The notes under the pieces are model-generated. The model searched no databases. It saw nothing but the letters and a program-made list of their open reading frames with translations, and was not told the DNA's origin. A program made the position numbers and the translations under genes. 64,000 bases of DNA from an uncultured Lachnospiraceae bacterium (GTDB taxonomy: Bacteria > Bacillota > Clostridia > Lachnospirales > Lachnospiraceae), in assembly GCA_910578175.1 (NCBI GenBank), contig CAJTPF010000015.1, forward strand, positions 1 to 64,000. Direction: 5' to 3'. Shown piece after piece: positions 52,556 to 62,264 of the stretch (the stretch's first letter is position 1; each line of letters opens with the position of its first letter).

Positions 52556-53188
52556 TTATTTTGTTCCGAAGATCCTGTCACCGGCATCTCCCAGTCCCGG
52601 GCAGATATATGCCTCTTCATTCAGACAGCGGTCCAGTTGTCCCACATAAAGCTGAACATCGGGATGGGCGCTCATTAACCGCTCAATGCCTTCCGGAGCA
52701 GCTATGATGGACATAAATTTAATCTTTCTGCCTCCGTGCTGTTTGATAAAATCCACCGCCGCCACTGCGGAACCACCGGTAGCCAGCATTGGATCGGTTA
52801 CCACAATGATCCTCTCATCAATGGGCGTCGGCAGTTTGCAATAATATTCCTCCGGCTCATGGGTAACTTCATTCCGGCATAAGCCGATATGACCTACTTT
52901 CGCACTGGGTGTCAATGCAAGAATACCGTTCACCATACCGAGACCGGCCCTTAAAACAGGTACCACCGCCAGCTTTCTTCCGGCTATCATCGGAGTCATA
53001 CATTTTTCAATCGGTGTCTCAACTTCCACATTTTCTACCGGCAAGTCCCGTAATGCCTCATATCCCATTAACATGGCAATTTCTTCAATCAGTTTTCTAA
53101 ATTCATTGGTTCCCGTATTCTTATCCCGCAACATTGATATTTTATGCTTAATCAATGGATGCTGAAGAATCACTACATTTTCATTCAT
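52556..53188 (-). CDS. upp: Uracil phosphoribosyltransferase
   Basis: A 210-residue UPRTase converting uracil and PRPP to UMP. Motifs: VVILQHPLIKHKISMLRDK at the start, LAVVPVLRAGLGMVNG, the PRPP loop IVVTDPMLATGGSAVAAVDF, SIIAAPEGIERL and the C-terminal uracil-binding YICPGLGDAGDRIFGT. Length and motifs are complete, so it should be functional in pyrimidine salvage. AGGAGA lies ahead of the start. Single gene between the Pro/Gly-repeat gene and the GH13 gene. Confidence 0.96.
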   Translation of the reverse strand: MNENVVILQHPLIKHKISMLRDKNTGTNEFRKLIEEIAMLMGYEALRDLPVENVEVETPIEKCMTPMIAGRKLAVVPVLRAGLGMVNGILALTPSAKVGHIGLCRNEVTHEPEEYYCKLPTPIDERIIVVTDPMLATGGSAVAAVDFIKQHGGRKIKFMSIIAAPEGIERLMSAHPDVQLYVGQLDRCLNEEAYICPGLGDAGDRIFGTK

Positions 53189-53272
53189 TGGCTTGTCTCC
53201 TATTATCCTTTATGCATAATAATATTTCTCAATAACAATTCATTTCAAAAATGCATTCAAACAGAATACTCC

Positions 53273-54736
53273 TTACTCACAAATTAAAATATAATATTCC
53301 CATGGCGTAAGTTTCTGCAAGTCCTTATTCTTAACGGTTTCTGAAATGTCCTCCCGGATACTGCCGTCAACAGTATTATTCGTAATGATACCTTCTGTAT
53401 TTCCGTGAAGAAGCACCTGACTGGTAACGATCTTGTCCTTAAATTCCACTTGCTGCTCCTCATCGGACATATTGACCACAACGGTAATAGTCTTGCCTTC
53501 CCGGGTTCTGGAATATGCCAGTACTTTTCTGTTATCGTCTTCATGTATCACAAGCTTGCCGCCGGTATGATCATTATTCAGAGCCTTATAACTACTTTTT
53601 ATCGTGCACAAAGCGGTAAGCAGTTCGCTATATTTATATGTTCCAAAAGGAATAACGTCTTTTTCGAAAAATTCCAGACTGAGATCCATGCTTTCCTCCT
53701 GACCGGAATAGATCAGCGGCATTCCCGGAATGGTGAATATAAAACTGGTAAAAACGCCAATGGCATCTTCTCCAAATCTTTTATTTAACGTTCCGTCATA
53801 AGTGTTTTTATCGTGGTTATCCAGGAAATTCATGGCAAACGCTCCGTCCGGCAGCATCACATCCAGTTTATAAATCAGGTCGTCGGCTTTGTTTCCGCCT
53901 CTGGCGATCTGTTCCAGCATATTATAAACCGCAAAATTATAATCGCTGTCAAATGCATGATTCATAAAACTATTGCTCTGTGTTCCGTCCTCTGCCACCA
54001 TATATACCGGTTTGATCTTGTCCAGTTCCGTTCTGGCCTCTTCCCAGAATTCCACCGGCACTCCCTGGGCATAATCGCAGCGGAAACCGTCGACACCGAT
54101 ATCGTTGACCCAGTATTTCATGGCATCGATCATGGCTTTCCTCATTTCCGGATTCGTATAATCCAGCTGCGCCACATCGTCCCAGTCCTGGTCAACCGGA
54201 GAAATGATAGCTCCCGATCCATCTTTCAGATAATATTCCGGATGCTCCGTGATCCAGGTATGATCCCAGCCGGTATGATTCGCCACCCAGTCCAGTATCA
54301 CATGAAATCCCATGGAATGAGCCTGTTCCACCAGTTCCTGAAAGTCTTCCAGCGTTCCGAACTCTTCGTTGACACTGTAATAATCTTTAATCGCATAATA
54401 GGAGCCGAGACTGCCCTTTTTATTTTCCTGGGCAATGGTATAGATCGGCATGAACCAAAGGGTGTTCACTCCCATTTTCTTTAACCGTTCCAAATGCCCG
54501 GAGAACGCCTGAAAAGTTCCTTCCTCTGTATACTGGCGGACATTTACCTCATATAATATGGCGGTATCCACCCAATCCGCCTGCAACCGTTCCACGGTTG
54601 GAACCGGCGATTCCGACGGCTTTTCCACCTTTTCTTCCTTTGCCCCTCCGCAGGCAGTGAGCGACAGGCTCATTGCTGCCGCCAGTACCCCGGCCGCGAT
54701 CCGTTTTACTGATGTTTTATAACCGTTTTTTCTCAT
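53273..54736 (-). CDS. GH13 alpha-amylase-family lipoprotein
   Basis: About 487 residues, start at 54736 because AAAGGA lies 6 bases upstream (a frame begins at 54754). A lipoprotein signal is clear: KRIAAGVLAAAMSLSLTACGG with the lipobox Cys. The GH13 barrel has VILDWVANHTGWDH (region I), GVDGFRCDYAQGVP (nucleophile Asp), YMVAEDG (acid/base Glu) and NFLDNHDKNTYDG (transition-state Asp). A Gly-rich C-terminal beta domain follows. It would cleave alpha-glucans at the cell surface; no sugar ABC transporter is adjacent. Confidence 0.9.
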   Translation of the reverse strand: MRKNGYKTSVKRIAAGVLAAAMSLSLTACGGAKEEKVEKPSESPVPTVERLQADWVDTAILYEVNVRQYTEEGTFQAFSGHLERLKKMGVNTLWFMPIYTIAQENKKGSLGSYYAIKDYYSVNEEFGTLEDFQELVEQAHSMGFHVILDWVANHTGWDHTWITEHPEYYLKDGSGAIISPVDQDWDDVAQLDYTNPEMRKAMIDAMKYWVNDIGVDGFRCDYAQGVPVEFWEEARTELDKIKPVYMVAEDGTQSNSFMNHAFDSDYNFAVYNMLEQIARGGNKADDLIYKLDVMLPDGAFAMNFLDNHDKNTYDGTLNKRFGEDAIGVFTSFIFTIPGMPLIYSGQEESMDLSLEFFEKDVIPFGTYKYSELLTALCTIKSSYKALNNDHTGGKLVIHEDDNRKVLAYSRTREGKTITVVVNMSDEEQQVEFKDKIVTSQVLLHGNTEGIITNNTVDGSIREDISETVKNKDLQKLTPWEYYILICE

Positions 54737-54754
54737 AAGCAATCCTTTCTGCAT

Positions 54755-55265
54755 ACGCTGTTATTATTATAAAGTAACTTAATTGTAGCATATTGAATTG
54801 CTTTATTAAAGGATTAATTGTATTTACGGAAGCTGTTTAGGTCAGTTTACAAGGAACGACACGCAGACCACGAAATTGGCCTGCTCCGCAAGTTTTGCCA
54901 TTGAAACAGCTCTTCAAAATCCTTAAAACAGGCTTCACAAATACAACATGACAAGTCTTCCGGAAGAAACCATTGCTGGTTTGGCGAATTTTACACCGGC
55001 TCCAAACAAAACACACAATGTTTTAAAACAATTCCGAGAGCGTGGAAATAGCGAGTTTTCCGGGCTGATTTCCTACCCAGAAGGCTCACATGCGTCCCCT
55101 CCAACACATCTCCGCTTCAGGAAGAATATCGAAATGAGATTAGGAATATGGATAACTCCCACTATGTTTTTGATGTACCAAAACAGAACAGATAATAGCC
55201 AAAGCCTTCTTAAAATACTATCCTTCAACTAAATTTCTATTTCCCTGATTCACCTGTAAGATCTG
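54755..55265. other. 511-base intergenic region, mostly unexplained
   Basis: No intact gene. On the plus strand a frame at 54948-55232 (begins MTSLPEETIAGLANFTPAPN) and, after a frame change, a stretch ending DNSHYVFDVPKQNR with a stop near 55197 could be debris of one reading frame. I do not recognise a family. No terminator for the STAS gene is visible at its end. Confidence 0.3.
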
Positions 55266-55565
55266 TCATTCAATCTTCAGGATCTTTGCAAACCCAGACA
55301 TCTCCAGCACACTCATCACCATTTCCGGCACATGCTTCAGCACCATGCTTCCCTGTTTGGACTGTGCCGTTTTCTCTCCGATCAGCAGCGCTCTCAATCC
55401 TGCGCTGGATATATAAACCGTCTTTTCAAAATCCAGCACCACCCTTGGCAGTTTCTGAAAACTCAGCAGGATTTCGTTTTGAAGGACCGGACTGGTATTG
55501 GTGTCAACTCTCCCTTCTATTTCAATCGTAATGGTATCCCCTGTTCTGATCGTATTAAGATTCAT
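55266..55565 (-). CDS. STAS-domain protein (anti-sigma factor antagonist type)
   Basis: A 99-residue single STAS domain: GDTITIEIEGRVDTNTSPVL, VVLDFEKTVYISSAGLRALL (Ser of the phosphorylated SSAG motif) and a C-terminal helix. Such proteins bind anti-sigma kinases or regulate through phosphorylation of that Ser. It lies 11 bases after the tail-protein gene, so it is part of the injection-system transcript. No cognate kinase gene is in view. Its role with the baseplate genes is unknown. Confidence 0.88.
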   Translation of the reverse strand: MNLNTIRTGDTITIEIEGRVDTNTSPVLQNEILLSFQKLPRVVLDFEKTVYISSAGLRALLIGEKTAQSKQGSMVLKHVPEMVMSVLEMSGFAKILKIE

Positions 55566-55576
55566 ATGATCCTCCT

Positions 55577-56680
55577 TTATTTTAAAATAATATTTTCATC
55601 TAATCCCCGTCCGCCATCCGTAGTTCCCGGAGTCCCTGAATAAACCGCCGCATTCATATCCAGATAACAATAGGAATCCAGATTACAGCAATGGTTTAAA
55701 AATATGATCTTCACCCGGCTTCTGACCGGTATAAACTGCTTCAGATAAAACAAAAGACAGGATTGTATCTGTTCGTCCGCCCCGCCGTTTACCAATAATG
55801 TTAGATCATAGGGACTGCTGCCGTATAAAACATCATACAGCCCGCTGTCCCCATATTCCAGCAGGTTCCGCTCTACCAGCATTGCAGGTTTCCCCAGCAG
55901 AACTTCCGTCAGTCCCAGAACCGTCTGTTTCGTTCCTTTCATCCGGTTAAACGAAGGCAGTCGGATTAACAGAGCCCTTAATTTCTCTTCACCGAGAAAA
56001 CTGCCGGACAGATTCAGACCCATCCACCCGCCGAACATCTTCAGCAGATCGGAACCGGCCGTTTCTAAATCCATCTCATTATGTATTCCTTCTATTTTAT
56101 ATTCCAGATCCATGAAAACCGACGAGAAAACCGACAGATATCTGTGTAAAAACGAGCCTTTTTCCTGATATATTTCCGGAAAAACGTCCAGCATAATATC
56201 TCCCGGCGAATCCACGTTGATACTGCTGATGATGCCGGTCCCGGTTCCGATCAGTTCGATGCATAACCACAGATACCGTCCCTTTATTCCGTATAACAGT
56301 ACGTCTTCGCAACCGATAAATTTTTTTGAACCGCCGGAATCCGTCCCTGAAAAATACTTTTCCTTCTCTTCCGGGCTTCTCTTCCTGGACAATAACAGTT
56401 CTTCCAGACTGGCGGCGCCATCTTCCTTCCCATGATCCAGACGGTTGACCGCAAATGCCTGAATGGAAAGAACCATTTCCCCCTCTGTCACCACATCCAC
56501 TTTTAAGCGCCCCCACTCCAGATCCGGTTCCCCGCTGTCAATATATTGCAAAAACAAGATATGCCTTTGTCCGTCCGGGGTTGTTACAAGACTTCCGTTT
56601 TCCTTCAGAACAAATCCCCGGTAATCGCTGTTTTCTATCCTGGTTCTCCGGACCGTATAATTTTTAAACGTATATGCCAT
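55577..56680 (-). CDS. Phage tail protein I-like (baseplate periphery)
   Basis: About 367 residues from the ATG at 56680 (MAYTFKNYTVRRTRIEN); a frame begins at 56770 but the ATG at 56680 gives a plausible N-terminus after the preceding stop at 56700. The C-terminal half resembles the tail protein I family used in contractile systems: YLSVFSSVFMDLEYKIEGIH, LLKMFGGWMGLNL, LIRLPSFNRMKGTKQTVLGL. The protein ends in a cysteine-containing tail (NHCCNLDSYCYL). It links baseplate to fibre or cage parts in such systems (family knowledge). Confidence 0.8.
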   Translation of the reverse strand: MAYTFKNYTVRRTRIENSDYRGFVLKENGSLVTTPDGQRHILFLQYIDSGEPDLEWGRLKVDVVTEGEMVLSIQAFAVNRLDHGKEDGAASLEELLLSRKRSPEEKEKYFSGTDSGGSKKFIGCEDVLLYGIKGRYLWLCIELIGTGTGIISSINVDSPGDIMLDVFPEIYQEKGSFLHRYLSVFSSVFMDLEYKIEGIHNEMDLETAGSDLLKMFGGWMGLNLSGSFLGEEKLRALLIRLPSFNRMKGTKQTVLGLTEVLLGKPAMLVERNLLEYGDSGLYDVLYGSSPYDLTLLVNGGADEQIQSCLLFYLKQFIPVRSRVKIIFLNHCCNLDSYCYLDMNAAVYSGTPGTTDGGRGLDENIILK

Positions 56681-56699
56681 CCCAAGCCTGCCTTTCCTC

Positions 56700-58865
56700 C
56701 TACATTGTTTTCGTATCCACAAGGATATCTCCCGGATAACAGAGACAGTCCTCATCCGGTATAATGTCATAGCCTGCCATGGTCACATGCCGGCTCTTAC
56801 CTGCTTTTACTGTAAGACTGTAAACATACTCCACACCTTCCAGGGATTCTATGGCCCTGAACAGGTTTCCATAGATGATCTTTTCTCCAAAATCGTGGCC
56901 GTCTGCGGTATGATCCAGTTGTTTTCTGATCAGCGCCTCCGCCATTTTCTGACAGGTTTCCGCATATTTTTTAACATACAAAACACACTGCACATTGACC
57001 GGAACATATATGGGCGAACACAGCTTTATTCTGGTGGTAAGCAGCCTTTTATCCTCAATATATTTCATGATTTCTTCTCTGTAGACCCGGGATAGCTTCG
57101 GCATTGCCGAAAGGCCATAGGGTTTTACCGCAATGGAAACGTTTCCGCCCTCTTTATCCATGACCGCCCGGACCTTATGAACCGCCAGCCCCGGCGTTTC
57201 CATAACGATTCTGCGGTAATCCTCCCGGTTTACGGCACAGCCGGGATAGCGCATATCTGCGGCAAACCGTTTCTTCAGTTCTTCGACAGATTCCCTTTTT
57301 CTTCCCCCCGTTCCCCCGGCAGGATTAAAAAATACCGGTTCCGGCTGGTCCGGGATAAAAAATTCATTTCCCCTCCGCACATTTCCCTCTGCTCCTTCAT
57401 ATACGGATACATTGGCAAAATAAAGCCTGCCTCCGGCATATCTTCCCGGATTTGTGACCAGTATCTTATCGTTATTTCCCACCGTGATAAAATTTAATTC
57501 TTCATCACCGGTCAATCCCGGCGGAATAAAATCATAAACGATTTCTCCTCCGGGGTTTTCATACTCCGCCAGCAGCAGCAAATCCTTATCAAATATATTT
57601 TTAACAGAAAGTTCAAAAACCTGATTATCATATCCGAAGATATCTCCCACAAATCTTTGGGAAAAGGCCTGTTCCCCGTAACATACGATCCGAAGGGATT
57701 CAGGGCATTCCGCCGGATGATACCTTCCGCTCTTATTAAAGCAGTAATAATAGCGGCTGTCCCCGGCGGGTATTTTTCTGTAAAACCTTCCCTGTTCCAT
57801 AAGCTCATCCCCGGTTTCGGAATCTGCCTCATTATATTTATGATAACTTCCGGATCCATCCTCCTGCTCCATACAGTATACGCTCTGATAACCGCTGTCC
57901 TGCAATTCCCCATACAATTCAAATATCATATAGTCTTTTCTGGCGGCCGGAACTTTCAACGGTTTCCGGCTGTTCCCGTCGATCGTATAAGTTATTCCCA
58001 GGGAATCTTTCTGAAACGCTTCAAATAAAAAACCTTTTATGGATCGGACTTTTGGCGGAATATCGTAATCCGCTCCAGCCAGTAATGCCCGCAGAAGATA
58101 TCCTTCCTTCCCATAGCGCCGGGACACGGCTGCCTCCATGGGAATCCGGATTCCGATTTCTCCGCTGACCAGAAAACCGCAGGTCCCGTCACGGACGTTT
58201 TCCACAGAAATCTCCCGAAATCCTTCCGGTGTCCACACCTGCCAGATCACTCTGGCAAAAGGATTCCGTTTAGGATCTGAAAACGGATTCCGCTTCACCC
58301 GTTCCTCCGCCGAAAGATAGAAAATCAATTCTTTTCCCGCACCTTTCCCGCTTAAAAGAATATCCATATATCTGCCGCCTTCCGGCCGGTCCGTAAAAAT
58401 CTCACAGCCCATGGGTAATTCCGTTCCTACCAGCTCCGTGATCTCCGTTTCTGCCGGTATCTGTCCGGAATCCCTGTTTCCTATATAGATCCCCAGAATC
58501 CTCTCCCCGTTATAACTTATTTCCTCCGGCGTCTCAAAACAGGTTTCACCGGCATAAATCTTCTGATTCACCGGAAGGTTAAATTTTTGTTCCGGATGGG
58601 ATACTTCCAGCAGTACCCTGGCGCAGTCCGCCTGTTCCGGTTCATAACCTGCCATTTTCAGCAATTTCATCTGCACCGCCGGCGTTACGGTATTAATGGC
58701 CTTCTGCTGCATCAGCTGAAAGGAAGTCAATGCCTCCAGAATGGTAATACCCGGGTCCGATCGATTAAAATTGGTCCACTCCGGCGAATAAAGGGGAATT
58801 TTGTCAACCGCTTCCCGCCGCAGTTCCTCATAAGTTTTATCATCAAGATTTATGCTGTTTAACAT
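56700..58865 (-). CDS. Baseplate J/gp47-like protein
   Basis: About 721 residues; the start at 58865 (MLNSINLDDKTYEELRREAV) has AAGGTG close upstream, while a longer frame begins at 58922. The N-terminus has PLYSPEWTNFNRSDPGITIL, a signature of baseplate J-type wedge proteins. The rest is large and beta-rich, with a late GNLFRAIESLEGVEYVY typical of J. In contractile systems J-type proteins form the wedges around the spike. It follows the 980-residue wedge gene by 14 bases. Confidence 0.87.
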   Translation of the reverse strand: MLNSINLDDKTYEELRREAVDKIPLYSPEWTNFNRSDPGITILEALTSFQLMQQKAINTVTPAVQMKLLKMAGYEPEQADCARVLLEVSHPEQKFNLPVNQKIYAGETCFETPEEISYNGERILGIYIGNRDSGQIPAETEITELVGTELPMGCEIFTDRPEGGRYMDILLSGKGAGKELIFYLSAEERVKRNPFSDPKRNPFARVIWQVWTPEGFREISVENVRDGTCGFLVSGEIGIRIPMEAAVSRRYGKEGYLLRALLAGADYDIPPKVRSIKGFLFEAFQKDSLGITYTIDGNSRKPLKVPAARKDYMIFELYGELQDSGYQSVYCMEQEDGSGSYHKYNEADSETGDELMEQGRFYRKIPAGDSRYYYCFNKSGRYHPAECPESLRIVCYGEQAFSQRFVGDIFGYDNQVFELSVKNIFDKDLLLLAEYENPGGEIVYDFIPPGLTGDEELNFITVGNNDKILVTNPGRYAGGRLYFANVSVYEGAEGNVRRGNEFFIPDQPEPVFFNPAGGTGGRKRESVEELKKRFAADMRYPGCAVNREDYRRIVMETPGLAVHKVRAVMDKEGGNVSIAVKPYGLSAMPKLSRVYREEIMKYIEDKRLLTTRIKLCSPIYVPVNVQCVLYVKKYAETCQKMAEALIRKQLDHTADGHDFGEKIIYGNLFRAIESLEGVEYVYSLTVKAGKSRHVTMAGYDIIPDEDCLCYPGDILVDTKTM

Positions 58866-58879
58866 TCTCTCACCTTCTT

Positions 58880-61822
58880 CTATGCCTGTGCCAAATGTAT
58901 GGTATGGTTTCCGTTCATACACACAACAAAGGGATTTTGCCGCATACGGTTGATATCCGTTTCATGTTCGCCTTCCGGATCCGTATAACAGGCAGTCACC
59001 GCAAAACGGGAGATCCTTCCGTTAAACGGAACGGAATACAGCATTGTAACGATCTGCTGCTCTCCCGGTAAGGCGCCGATTTCATGGCCGCTCCCCGGAC
59101 CTGTGGAAACCGGATGAAAAAAACTGCGGATCCGCTCCGACAACAGATTCCGGATATCAAAGGCTTCGTTCATATGCTCTGCCACGGCCCAGACTTCCAT
59201 GGATATCTTTAAAAATAGCGGCTCCCGGATGATCAGCTCTGCCGGTTCCACCGTCAGTTCACACTGCTCCAGCAGATATTTTTCTAACTCCCGGCTGATA
59301 TTGCGGAAGGAATAGGAACCCTCTTCAAAATCTTTCATCAGAAGCACCAGGCTTATACTGCCGTTTTTACCGCAGACACACTTTACCTGGTCAATGCCGC
59401 CGGAAAAAGACATTACCTCCCGGATATAATCCTGTTCCGAAATCAGTCTGTGCCGGCCGGACAGCAGGGCGGCGCCCCGGTTCAGGGCCATGTCCGGTTT
59501 CTCGATATCACTGCCTCCGTATCCCCGGACCGGGTTAAATATGTCTCCGATAAACAGCAGATTGGAGGCTGACCTGGTGATACTTCCCGGGGGTACGTTG
59601 CCCTCCGCTCCCCTGCAGCAGACGGTTACCACAGTAAATGCCGCTCCGGCCGTATATTCGGGAATCCTTACATGGACTCCGTCTCCAAATTCAATGGTAT
59701 TATTCATACGGTCGATCCTATAATGCCGGTCCCCGGCCTTCGAGTAAAAAAAATTCTCCACTTCTTCCCAAAGAACATAAAATTCCGTAATATCTCCCAG
59801 ATAGTTAAACTCTGCTTTGATCTTTTGTTTTCCCTCTGCTATCATTTCCTTCATTTGGAAAGGCGTATACTTATTGATTTCATTGACATACACCTGACAA
59901 TTCAAAATATTGCGGGCATTCAGCGGAAACCTCATTCCTGCAGAAACCCGGTCGATATAAAATTCCTCTTCTTCCATGGTTTCAATATTTTCTACCATGA
60001 CAGCATTTAAATAAATCCCATTGATGACCGGATGATAGCCTTCCGCTTTTATACCGGTATTCCCGATTTCCTGAATCCTTATAAAGTACCTTTCGGTACC
60101 CTCTATGTTATAACTTGCAAAATCCTCCGGCGGCATAAAAATCAATGTTCCCGAATCAACAAAACCCTTTGTATCATCCAAAACTTTCAGCGGTTTAAAC
60201 CCCCGGGAAGAAGAATATTCAAACCGCAGAGAGAGGGGAATTACGCTGCGGCTTTCATCTATCATGAAAAACAGACTGACCGGTCCCGCTTCCGGTTTTC
60301 TGTCAAACCCCAGATACAGACCAGTCCCATCATAGGGCAGCGGAAGGAATACCGGAATATACCCTCTGCCCTTCCATTCCGACCAGGATTCCATATCGTC
60401 TTCCCGCCGGCTGCCGGAGCACCTCATAAAACCGTCCGGTTCAAAATACCGTTCTCCATAGGAATATGTCATTTCTAAATCTTTTATCACCGGATAGTAA
60501 TGAATACAGGGACGAAGATAACAATTATCCGCCCTCAGGATCTGCATGCGGATGCACAGCCCTTCATTTCCCAGTATGCTGAACGGAGAAAAATCTTCGG
60601 GGCAGATAAACTGAATCCGTCCGGTTCCCCCGCCCTCCTGATAAAATATCGCTTCCGCTCCGGAAATACAATTTAATTTCTTAAATCCCTTCCCATTATA
60701 ATACTCCAGGGAAAGTTCCTGGATAAACGCCCGGGCTTCCCGGTCATACGGTATTTTTTTAGGTTTCCGTTTTATGATCCTCAGAGTCTCTTCCGCCTCC
60801 GCCGGCGGAAACCCTGCCCGTTTCTCCTCCATATCAAACCGGAATGTAAGGGTGATCAGCGCCCCGGCTTTGGAAAATATCCTATCATTACCAATATAAC
60901 ATTCTGCATACAATGCCGGTTCTTCTCCAAAGGGTGTAAATTTATCACACCTCATATCCAGAAAGGAATTACAGACAAATTCCGGGATTTCCCGGCTGCC
61001 GGAAAGGGAGATTTCTATATTTTTCAACTCAACCGGAGATAATACCGGCTGCAATGCCTCCAAAACAATTGCCGTATACTGCCGGCCGTCCGCCTTCACC
61101 GGCACGCATCCCTCTTTGGTTCTTAACCGGATGATACCATCTTCCCATACGGTTTCGTCAAATTCCTCCAATCCATGCTTCGTAAAACAATAAAAACGAT
61201 ATTTGTTTTTATCGGCAAAACGGATATTTATATCCTCCTGTTCATGCAGGGATGAAAACCGCAGCAAAATTTCATCGTTATCCACCGCAAAGAGGGTTTT
61301 GTGATAAATTATCAACCGGTTTCTGAGCGGTTCCGCACCGGAGAAGTTAAAAACCGAAACCGGAGAGCCGGGACTGCAGGATATGACTTTCCCCTGTTGT
61401 TGGGATATCTGGAATATATGGGTAAGTCTTGCCCCCGTCACGCAGATATCATGAAGGGTTTCAAAAACAACGGAGTTTTCCTCTTCCAGCAGACGGGTCC
61501 CCTTTGGAACCGGCCGTCCTTCCACGGTATCCCCCAGCAGATTCATTACCGCTGCCGATCGGGCAGGGCGGGCCGCCGTCAGAGAGATTCCCGTCATATT
61601 GATCAATTCTGTCCGGTATTTATCCATAACCTGACGAAACCGCACTACATTGTCTCTCGTCTGATCCGCATAAATCATGGCTATCACCGAACCCATATCC
61701 GGATTTTCCTCATCAAATCTCCATTCCGGCGTATAAGATCCGGCCAGATACCGGATCCGTTTCCGGATATCCTCTGTATTTCCTTCCTGCCATTCCTTCG
61801 GCAGATAACTGTTATTTACCAT
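58880..61822 (-). CDS. Large baseplate assembly protein (J-like)
   Basis: A 980-residue protein with the same YTPEWRFDEENPDMGSVIA-type N-terminus as the next gene and a later YTAGAAFTVVTVCCRGAEGN and NRGAALLSGRHRLISEQDYI that match the J/gp6 wedge family. The long middle (about 200-640) is beta-rich and variable. Two large J-type genes in a row are usual in extracellular contractile injection systems (Afp11/Afp12-like). AAAGGG lies immediately before the ATG. It overlaps the gp25 gene by 11 bases. Confidence 0.88.
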   Translation of the reverse strand: MVNNSYLPKEWQEGNTEDIRKRIRYLAGSYTPEWRFDEENPDMGSVIAMIYADQTRDNVVRFRQVMDKYRTELINMTGISLTAARPARSAAVMNLLGDTVEGRPVPKGTRLLEEENSVVFETLHDICVTGARLTHIFQISQQQGKVISCSPGSPVSVFNFSGAEPLRNRLIIYHKTLFAVDNDEILLRFSSLHEQEDINIRFADKNKYRFYCFTKHGLEEFDETVWEDGIIRLRTKEGCVPVKADGRQYTAIVLEALQPVLSPVELKNIEISLSGSREIPEFVCNSFLDMRCDKFTPFGEEPALYAECYIGNDRIFSKAGALITLTFRFDMEEKRAGFPPAEAEETLRIIKRKPKKIPYDREARAFIQELSLEYYNGKGFKKLNCISGAEAIFYQEGGGTGRIQFICPEDFSPFSILGNEGLCIRMQILRADNCYLRPCIHYYPVIKDLEMTYSYGERYFEPDGFMRCSGSRREDDMESWSEWKGRGYIPVFLPLPYDGTGLYLGFDRKPEAGPVSLFFMIDESRSVIPLSLRFEYSSSRGFKPLKVLDDTKGFVDSGTLIFMPPEDFASYNIEGTERYFIRIQEIGNTGIKAEGYHPVINGIYLNAVMVENIETMEEEEFYIDRVSAGMRFPLNARNILNCQVYVNEINKYTPFQMKEMIAEGKQKIKAEFNYLGDITEFYVLWEEVENFFYSKAGDRHYRIDRMNNTIEFGDGVHVRIPEYTAGAAFTVVTVCCRGAEGNVPPGSITRSASNLLFIGDIFNPVRGYGGSDIEKPDMALNRGAALLSGRHRLISEQDYIREVMSFSGGIDQVKCVCGKNGSISLVLLMKDFEEGSYSFRNISRELEKYLLEQCELTVEPAELIIREPLFLKISMEVWAVAEHMNEAFDIRNLLSERIRSFFHPVSTGPGSGHEIGALPGEQQIVTMLYSVPFNGRISRFAVTACYTDPEGEHETDINRMRQNPFVVCMNGNHTIHLAQA

Positions 61823-62240
61823 TTTCCCTTTGTTCCTCCACCGTATCTAAATAAAACGGAAATACCAGATTATCCCTTGTATGGCTTTCCGCAACCAGAT
61901 AATCGATATATACCATCAGCCGTCCGCCCGCATTATCCGGTATGATATTAATATCCACTCCCGAAATCCTGGGTTCCTGTTTCAAAATCGTCTCTTTCAA
62001 ATCCCGGGCCATTATATTCAGTTCCGTTCTATTGGTATCCATAAATGTATAGGATAGCAGACTGCTGCCGAACTCCGGTGCAAAGATCCGCTCCGTCTTC
62101 TGTGTCATCAGGATAATATATACCGACTCCTTTACGCTTTCCGGTCCGCCGGCAACGGCAAACCGTCCCGTCGTCCTGTTCACCTGTGGCGGAAACTTCA
62201 TCCCCAGCCCCAAAAACCGATTCTGCTCCATACTCACCAA
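61812..62240 (-). CDS. gp25-like baseplate wedge protein
   Basis: A 142-residue gp25/W protein: FLGLGMKFPPQVNRTTGRFA, IYIILMTQKTERIFAPEFGS (the E-R-x-F-x-P-x-F-G core) and LLSYTFMDTNRTELNIM. gp25 joins the wedge to the sheath and starts sheath polymerisation. The start is a TTG at 62240 or the ATG at 62231; the ribosome binding site (AAGGA) fits neither perfectly. Between the spike gene and the large wedge gene, as in many contractile systems. Confidence 0.9.
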   Translation of the reverse strand: MVSMEQNRFLGLGMKFPPQVNRTTGRFAVAGGPESVKESVYIILMTQKTERIFAPEFGSSLLSYTFMDTNRTELNIMARDLKETILKQEPRISGVDINIIPDNAGGRLMVYIDYLVAESHTRDNLVFPFYLDTVEEQRENGK

Positions 62241-62264
62241 ACATCCTTCTTCCTTTTCACATTT

